Positions 57,001 through 64,000 of a stretch of 64,000 nucleotides of DNA are shown here, piece after piece. The notes under the pieces were generated by a model. That model was not told the DNA's origin and made no database searches. It saw only the letters and a program-made list of their open reading frames with translations. The first letter of the stretch is position 1. Each line of letters begins with the position of its first letter. Position numbers and translations under genes: made by a program. Source of the stretch: Plasmopara viticola (Eukaryota > Oomycota > Peronosporomycetes > Peronosporales > Peronosporaceae); assembly GCA_001695595.3 (NCBI GenBank), contig MBPM02000006.1:1-64000 (forward strand). The letters run 5' to 3'.

Positions 57001-59399
57001 TTGAGAGAGATAATGTAGCAAACGTACACAAACCCAATGTGCGTAGCACTAGTTGCTGCTAATACGAGATGTAACCTAGATCAAGAAATGTTTCGAACAA
57101 CTATTAAAGGCAGTTCTTAAACTATATAGCTAACAGAAAAGCAGCTTGATCAATTAACATATAAAATAGTACTTTTTGATTGGTTATCTACGCCACAGAG
57201 GCTTCAATTTTATAAGAGATCCTTTCATGTTATAAAGTGAAATGTTTTAAGAGTCAGATTGAGACTTATACTTTCGCGAGGACTTTTGACCTTCATCAAT
57301 TTGCAACCCGTATTCGTTCTGGTGAATAGATAAGGTTGAAATCTAGACTCATATTTCTTTAAGCAATAAAGCTACGGCATGAGTTTCATAGTTTCCATGT
57401 TGATATGAGGAGTTGGACATCTGAGCTGCTGAGCATCCTTTAACTATCCGTCGATGGTTTGGCTGTGTTTGTAACCGTTATTTGCGACTTAAGTTTCTTC
57501 CGCACTAGCGCCATATTAAGAATAGCAACAAAATACAGCAAATCCGTCAGCTGGTACGCTGCGGAGAAATGCCAGCACTCAGTCAGCGCAGGGCAACCTG
57601 CTTGAAAGGAAGCCTAAATTATCGAGCCTTAGGGATAGATAAACCGTCAGCAATGCCTAGCTCCGAAAAATTCCGTGCTTCTTAATATTATGTGCTTGCA
57701 AGCATGGTTTGACTGTGGTTAAGGCAGTCGTTAGGGAAATGGTAAATATTGACATTCTGTATTTACACGGGGGCACTAAGCAATTACATATGACGTTTCA
57801 CTGTTTTAAATGGCCATATACTAAGCCTTTACGAGCATTTCAACATGACATTAACCCTTTTGCTTAGGGACTAGTGTGAAAGCCATCATATTTCAAATCC
57901 CGAAGGATCGAGGTGTAGAGTTCTCCAACTACGATAGCGTCGAACGGTGTTGGACTTTGGCATTCTGGTCTCATCCTACACATGAAATGGCTATAGCGCT
58001 ACATGCCCTGGATTATTTGAAGGTCAAAAGCACCTGCTCTGCTCCTAGCAGAACTCCAGTGAGTCGGGAACGCATCGCTGCTAGATAGTAAAGATGCTAT
58101 TGTTGTGGAAACTCACGCAACGTCGTAGACATTGAGCTGCTAGAAATAGCCATTAGTGATGTCAAGAACAAAAGTATAAATTATGTGAGCCAATGTGCAT
58201 GCTCGTCGAAAGCAGCACTTTCAAGATAGTCGAGGACTCATTACTGCGCTTGAAAATCACTGATTAATGCTCGCAATGCTAGCCCCGTGCCACGAGCGGC
58301 GTGATTGGCTTTGAGACTAGGCATCAAGGGAGAGGCCCTGCAGTTGCACGTAAAATGGCACATTTTTCTTTAAGAAACACCACTAGAAGTGGACTGCTCA
58401 CATCGCATACCGTGTGAAGTATGGTCAACTGAAAGTTAATGCATCAAGAAGACAGCCCTGACGTTGCACATAATGGGGCGTGGGTAACTCTCGTTGACAC
58501 CAGCAAACGAATGTGATATGTCAGCCGAGATTTTGCCTTCTGATGCGTTTGAAGCGGCACAAAAGTTGCTGAGAGGGGGCTGTGACGATCACAGCTCTTT
58601 GCTAAATATCTTTGTAGACGTCTATGCGTCTATGCGTGATGGTGCAGGGTGTGCCGGTCATAGTCGACAATAAGGCTAAGTTTTTAATCACTTGCAGCGG
58701 AGATGAATCGATGCGCGCGGCGCGAGTTTTCTCCACATGCGACCAGCTTATCATCAGACGGCACAGCGTGCTTACGCTGATTTGCTTCGTGGCATCCGGA
58801 CAGTGTGATCTCGTGAATTGATAATTTGACTTGTATCAGGCCTTGACGATACACGTGGTGCACATATTAAAAAAAGAGATTGACCTGAAGTCTTGGCAGT
58901 ATAATGAGTTCTACAGCTCATTCAAATTTCCAAGCAAACTGTGTGTAGTGGTTAAACTTACGACGATTATGTCTGCAAGACAGAAAATTTCGGTGAGATC
59001 CTATGACTCGGATGAACTCTAGACGCTTGAATGTCTCGAAGGGAAACTGCATTTAAGATATATGCAAGCCTAGGATGTGTTGCACTTGTTGACGGCAACA
59101 CAGGTCAACCAATGCTTTGACCAATAGTTAAAGTCAGCAGCCTCGCTACGAGCAACTACTTTGCAATCCTTGGGTGTTGCAGAGCCAGTCGGCTGTCCTC
59201 TTGTCTAACCCATTGTTTCGATTTTGCGACGCCAACTGCTTTGATCGACGTGGACGTCGACTCTGACCTCTCGGCAGAACTGTCGCAGTCAGAGGCGGCA
59301 TGTCCGTGATTTTACGCGGCACGACTTCGCCGATGAATTTGGACGAAGAGACGCGAGACAAAGCGGCGTCGCTACCAGCAGCGCATACCTCCATCAAAC
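54041..59399. other. AT-rich gene-poor region
   Basis: No gene recognised. 58320-58360 and 58439-58480 are degenerate direct copies (GCATCAAG...CCCTG..GTTGCAC). A segment near 55230-55260 resembles one near 58650-58680 (GGTCATAGTC.A..A..AGGCT.AGT), so worn interspersed repeats are present. Confidence 0.45.
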
Positions 59400-59945
59400 T
59401 GCGAGTGTGACTTCAACGTTGCACCACACGCTTCTCCGGTGTGATACCGAGATCCGTCGCGACAACGCGTCAGCTTCGACCCTCACGCGATTGACGTTGC
59501 CGCTCCCTCGAGCTGCCGACATTGAAGCCATCGAAGTGCTCTCATTACTGGTAAGAGTAAGCACGCTATGTACATCTCAATTGCCATCGACCGTTCGAGC
59601 AAGCTTTCTCGTGCCAAGTACGTGATGACGATCGATACCGGCCACGCGCTCAAACGCACGAGCACCATTAATATTGCAAAATCCTTCCTTAAGGACAACA
59701 GCAACCACGTCGTTCAGGAGTGACGATGAGTCATTCAGATCGGTCAGATCTCCACGGGTCGCGGTGGGGAACTTCGTGTAAAGTTGAAATCTCGCGCTGT
59801 CTGTGAAGCGCTGAGATCAAGATTCTTGGTGGCAGGTACCGGTCCTCCGAAGTTTCGGGCTCTGACAGCGACTTTGACGATCGAGTGATGGTGAAAAACT
59901 TTCACGACCGTGGGGCACAGAGGCACTTCGTATTGAAGAGCTAAC
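59400..59945 (+). pseudogene. Distant, decayed LINE ORF1 relic
   Basis: Frames read in turn give AADIEAIE, then SRAKYVMTIDTGHALKRT, IGQISTGRGGELRVKLKSRA with CEALRSRFLVAG, and SGSDSDFDDRVMVKNFHDRG. These match, in order and spacing, KPLAIDIEAIE, PRAKFDMVIETGKAFAKT, VGQVSKMPGGNLRLKVKTQA and DSDSDTNLMLRRLFDMGC of LINE ORF1. Frameshifts and a TGA near 59722 break it. No ORF2 follows, and it is more divergent than copies A-C. Confidence 0.7.
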
Positions 59946-60316
59946 AGAAAAGCTTATGAACTACTTCTTTTGCATATTATTGTAACTTTTATCCTGTATA
60001 GTTTATTTACTGTACACGAGTGTATAGAGTTCAATTTGCATTTAAAAATATGAGAATTATATCAGGTCTTGGCACTAAGACATGCAATGCCCACGTTGTT
60101 AGACTCTGTACTTGGACTTTTTTGAATGGCTCTCAGCATAGGTCATACGACGATCCTCCAACTGTTGGACACGCAGCTCAAAGATTATCTGCTGATTATT
60201 GCAAGCCTCGTAAAAAGGTTGCATTTGCAGCCTGGAATTGGTCTATTATATTAGCAAGGTATCACATGTTAGGCCCTGACATATTCGTCAATGTCTGATT
60301 TAAATTATAATTCAGA
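59946..60316. other. Upstream intergenic region of the M96-like gene
   Basis: AT-rich; an open stretch at 60020-60298 has no recognisable domain and is probably chance. Confidence 0.4.
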
Positions 60317-60323
60317 TCATTCT
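60317..60323 (+). promoter_or_regulatory. Oomycete initiator-like element (TCATTCT)
   Basis: Matches the oomycete Inr core YCAYTYY, 63 nt before the ATG at 60386, in a pyrimidine-rich context. Placement is typical for oomycete genes with short leaders. Confidence 0.45.
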
Positions 60324-60385
60324 TTTTGACTAATCAGTCGGCCTCTCTTTGACAATTACTTTACATCTCAAACATCGACACCACA

Positions 60386-62265
60386 ATGGCAGCAACGCTC
60401 TCCGACGACCTTATGCTGGAGTATGACATGATACAGCTTGTTGCCGGTCATGACAGCATCGATAGCAACCTATCTAAAGTGTGTGCGTCTCCAGAGGCTT
60501 TGCCCAAAGTCGAAAAGTACTCAGAAGGCGTCACGAATACAGCAGTCTCGAGTGGTCCCTGTACATCCTCCACCTGTGCTTTGGGTGGCGCTGATTGCTC
60601 AATTTCTACAAACACGATGCCCTTAGAAGAAGAGTCTATCACTCGGGGCGATTCTACTGACGTTCTATTGGATGACGAGCAGATTTTACGCGACGTGGTG
60701 AATCTATACCTGGACAGCAGCGAGAATCAAAAGTTTCAGACAACGTTGGAAAAAAGTAATGGCGCACTTGATCTAAGCGCCTTTGCTGACTTGGATTCGC
60801 TGGCATCACCGTGCTCAAGCTCCTCTAGCACGTGTTTACCTTCAGTGAATGAGTCGCCATGCAAGACTGACGTGAATGAGTTTAATGTCGAGAGGTTGAA
60901 GATGGAAGAAGTTAGGGAGCTTCCTGCACTGTCGACGGGGCACATCCTTCCCGCAATACCTTCTCCTAAGCTTTCGCATGCAAACTTACTACCGTTCGAG
61001 ACATCCCCACGAGGTCGTGCGCCCAACAGCGATATGACGACGTCTCGAATGTCTTTTAAGGAGAGTATTAATGAGTCGGAGCTAATGGGGATTTATGACG
61101 AAGAGGACGAAAAGATGGACGATGAGATCATAGCAGTACGTGGCTGAGAGGTAACCAGGTATACATATTAAAGTATGTTACTCATCGTGCTTTCTCCAGG
61201 ACGAAGTTGACTTGTTGGAAAAGGAAGCAAAGTATTTGGATGCTCAGAAGGATTTCTTACAGTCTCGCGCCCGAATGAGTCGTCCTCGAAGACAAAGCAT
61301 TAAGAAGCATCGATCGCGGGAAGCGGAGTCGAATTTGTTGGTGAGGAGTTTAGAGGACAATAAACTCTTGAGCGAGCTGGTGATGCAACAGAAAGTTTAC
61401 CAGGAAAACTTGAAAGCCATGCTTGCACTAGCCCCTGTTAACGAAGTGGTACGTGACTCGGTTAGCTGTTGTATAGTGTATTGTGAGATGGTAATGGTGT
61501 GATTTGTGCGTTAAGCGAATGGCTCTCATGACGCCTATGGAGTCGTACATTCATCTAAGCAAAGATTTTAATGAGCGAAGACAGAAGCTGTTGTCACTGC
61601 GTGATGAAAAACTTGACACGACGTACAAGTTTATCGAGCAGAAGGCTGCTGGGCTGGACTATAACAAGCCTTACCAGTACTCTGACATGTTTGAGAAGTT
61701 TGGTAAACACTACTGTATAAACTTTGCTATCTCTAAGTACGACGGCGTGAGCATATATCAAGTTGGACGTGCTCTCTACGAACAAATCGCTGGGAAAGAC
61801 GAAGCGCTCAACAAAGCAATGGGAAGTACCACGATATGTGAATCATTCGACACGATCAAGTGCAATTTCATGCACCAGCGCATTGTGTCGAGTATGAATT
61901 GGGAGGGTGACAGCGCCGAAAAGATGCCGGATATGGAGTCGAACACTATCTTTTACTGCAGGTTTGGAGACGATTCGGCGGTTTTCTTGACCGATTATAT
62001 TGACCAAGACGATTTGCACCCGTACGACGCATCAAATTGTATTCGTAGGGATATTTCCAGTGGCGTAGTGCTGTCCAGACACACCGATAGTAGCGGGATG
62101 AACTTTGTCGTGATGAAGCGATATATCATGGCTAAGTACCACATGTACCCACACAAGGTATCGAAAGAGCAGCAAGACCGTTATTTTGCAGACATGCCCA
62201 AGCGTCTTGACGCAATGGAATCGCTGGTCATTGATCGCCTTCAGCAAGGCGAAACCTGTCCATAG
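60386..62265 (+). CDS. bZIP-like / START-like protein (M96 mating-specific protein family type)
   Basis: Three exons: 60386-61135, 61200-61448 and 61516-62265 (introns of 64 and 67 bp with GT...AG borders, all phase 0), giving 582 aa. Residues 1-250 are acidic and Ser/Thr-rich, probably disordered. Exon 2 encodes a basic stretch (RPRRQSIKKHRSREAES) followed by Leu-spaced helix (VRSLEDNKLLSELVMQQKVY), a basic-zipper or coiled-coil layout. Exon 3 encodes a START-like domain (DMFEKFGKHYCINFAISKYD through FVVMKRYIMAKYHMYPHKVS). This domain order is typical of a large oomycete family annotated after the mating-induced gene M96 of Phytophthora infestans; its biochemical role is not established. Nuclear regulatory function is inferred. 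Confidence 0.8.
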
Positions 62266-64000
62266 AAAGGGCTAGTGACATGCAGAGTTGTCGTAGCGCT
62301 ATTTTCGCGGTATCTCACTTTTATATTATGATTTACGTGTTTCTGGAAAGACGCGTGTGTAGAACAAGATTAGTACAAGATACAATTGAGAAGATTTGGA
62401 TTGTGATACACTTAAAAAATTATCATATCACTTATCCTTGCCCCCCTCAGTAATTATTAGTGAAGCTTAGAAATCCAAAGCCCAACCTCATGAATCGCAT
62501 GCCCATACTACGGCTAAGCAGAACAATTTTACATGTTGAAGGCGCCGACATCATCGCAATCGTTGACAAGAATGTATACTTTACAACCGCGCTGCACCAT
62601 ATTATGGTAGTATGGCTCAATGTGGCTTCTGTTTATTACGCTCAATGTGGTTTCTGATTTTTTACGCATCTCCTTCCAGAAATTATATTGTCCGCTATTA
62701 TTGCAGCAACTAATGAGTAAGCGTCAGCTTCTGAAAGTACTTAGTGCTAATGGATTAAAATGTGCTTTAGATTGGTGCATTTCAATCGTGATGCTTTCAT
62801 GCAAAGTGGTGCATCATGTGTATTACATATACGGTTGTAGTATGAAAGTCAGGTCCTGATAAGTGCGAGATGCATTGATATTGGCATAAGGCTAATTCAG
62901 GCGCCAGAAACATAAGTTCCAAGCGCAAGTACGAAGCTACATTTACCAAATTTCAATGTCTGGCCATCAAAAAGCGGCTTTCAAACGAGCGTTATTTAAT
63001 TTGAATCCAGATCGTAACGACCTTTAGGTAGTTGTGCTGACGTCATTGAACGGGTCCCACGAAATCTATGAAGCAGAGAATCGCACAACTTTACACGAAG
63101 CTTCTAACGGCATGAGAGCGAGTTCTTCGCAGCGCACTTTACATGGAAGGGCCGCTAGCCTCGGCAAATAAAGAGCATTGGAGAAGGCCGCTTACGTCTT
63201 GGCCTTGCGCATTCTTCGTCAGGAGTAGCAGCTTCTGTGCAACCGAATTTACGAGCTTAGATTGCTCTCAGAGTCGGCCCTAGTGGCTAGACTGCGGCTT
63301 CTTCAAAATCACCTCAGATCTTTTAAGCCCCTTGAAAAGGAGCCAAACTGTCTCATTGGCTTATGAGCTTCACAGTCGAATTGACCGCGGCGCATTTCAG
63401 CGCAAAGTATCCGGACTGTTCTGAGAAATCACTTTCCTTCGTAGTGAGGTCAGACTTGGTCAGCTGCTCAAAGTGCGTAACCTTATGTGTAGTTCGCCCA
63501 CCAGCCGTATCTTGCACTTGTATATCCTTACTAATAAGGTTGAAAACGGTAACGACGCAATAAAGAGGTGATTGAGCCGCTACGACTCTTACGAGAGTTA
63601 ATTTTTTGACCTCTCAAGACTTAAAAATAAAAGGTTGATTGCGTCGGCATGTACATAAGAAGTCAATACTGCACATCGACCCATCCATTTTGAAGGCCGA
63701 AAAGATGAGCTGAAATGATGCTAAGAAATCGCAAATATCGATCTTCATCAAGTAGCAGGTCTTTAGTGTCCGAAATTATTTTTATTGCTTTTATTCGAAT
63801 CGCAAAAATATCCGAAACTTTCCTTTTATTTTGAGTGACTGAAATTTCATGCCTCTCTCTGCTATCTATCTACATCATTTTTTTGCTAAGTCAGTCACCA
63901 GGAGGCTAGTCTCAAAATCAAGTCCTGGGTGGACATTTTCCGAGCCTCTTTCCATTTCTCTTGAAAGCATTCGTTTTTCATAAAGTATGCAAACCTTGAA
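62266..64000. other. Downstream intergenic region
   Basis: AT-rich, no gene recognised. 63090-63360 has a coding-like composition on the plus strand with stops (RIYELRLLSESALVARLRLL-type reading), possibly a worn ORF. Confidence 0.4.

Noticed and set aside
58624..58821. 65-codon ORF with GVPVIVDNKAKF
   Set aside because: No recognisable domain; a related but broken sequence near 55230 suggests a worn repeat and not a gene.

Overview
This window looks like part of an oomycete nuclear genome, probably of the Phytophthora/downy mildew lineage. The clues are genes with short introns, a transcription-factor-like protein of the type annotated in oomycetes as the M96 mating-specific family, a FAR1-type MULE, and LINE elements of a protist/plant type (endonuclease, reverse transcriptase, C-terminal CCHC knuckle). 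The first 40 kb is a nested, repeat-built region. The last 24 kb is AT-rich and holds three host genes plus relics.

Layout. 1-877: leader and gag-like start of an LTR-type element. 878-7773 (-): LINE copy A, with an intact 1380-codon ORF2 and a frameshifted ORF1. 7774-22284 (+): a tandem array of 38 full-length tRNA-Phe(GAA) units plus one truncated unit, with a period of about 383 bp. 22285-23303: AT-rich junk and a second gag-like leader. 23304-30078 (-): LINE copy B, a clearly different sequence family, decayed. 30079-31331 (+): a second array of four tRNA-Phe units. 31620-32956 (-): a decayed ORF of unknown, probably transposon, origin. 32995-38002 (-) and 38547-40230 (+): two halves of one LINE copy (C) separated by an inversion, with a mutated tRNA-Phe at its 5' end (38474-38546, -). 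41296-42704 (+): eIF4A-III helicase, 3 exons. 42990-43626 (-): small secreted protein, 3 exons. 44074-45929: MULE with about 80-bp terminal inverted repeats and a 9-bp target duplication. 45932-59399: AT-rich and gene-poor. 59400-59945: a distant LINE ORF1 relic. 60386-62265 (+): M96-like bZIP/START-like gene, 3 exons.

The most unusual feature is the link between the LINEs and tRNA-Phe. In all three LINE copies whose 5' end survives (A, B and C), the LINE leader is joined head to head to exactly the first nucleotide of a tRNA-Phe sequence. The protein sequences of the copies differ substantially, and the sequence beyond the tRNA differs for copy C. The tRNA is therefore either a recurrent target of this LINE lineage or a carried part of its 5' end. 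Next to copies A and B the tRNA unit continues as a tandem array with its own TATA-like box, CAA motif and Pol III T-run in each unit. All calls are from reading the sequence; no database search was run.
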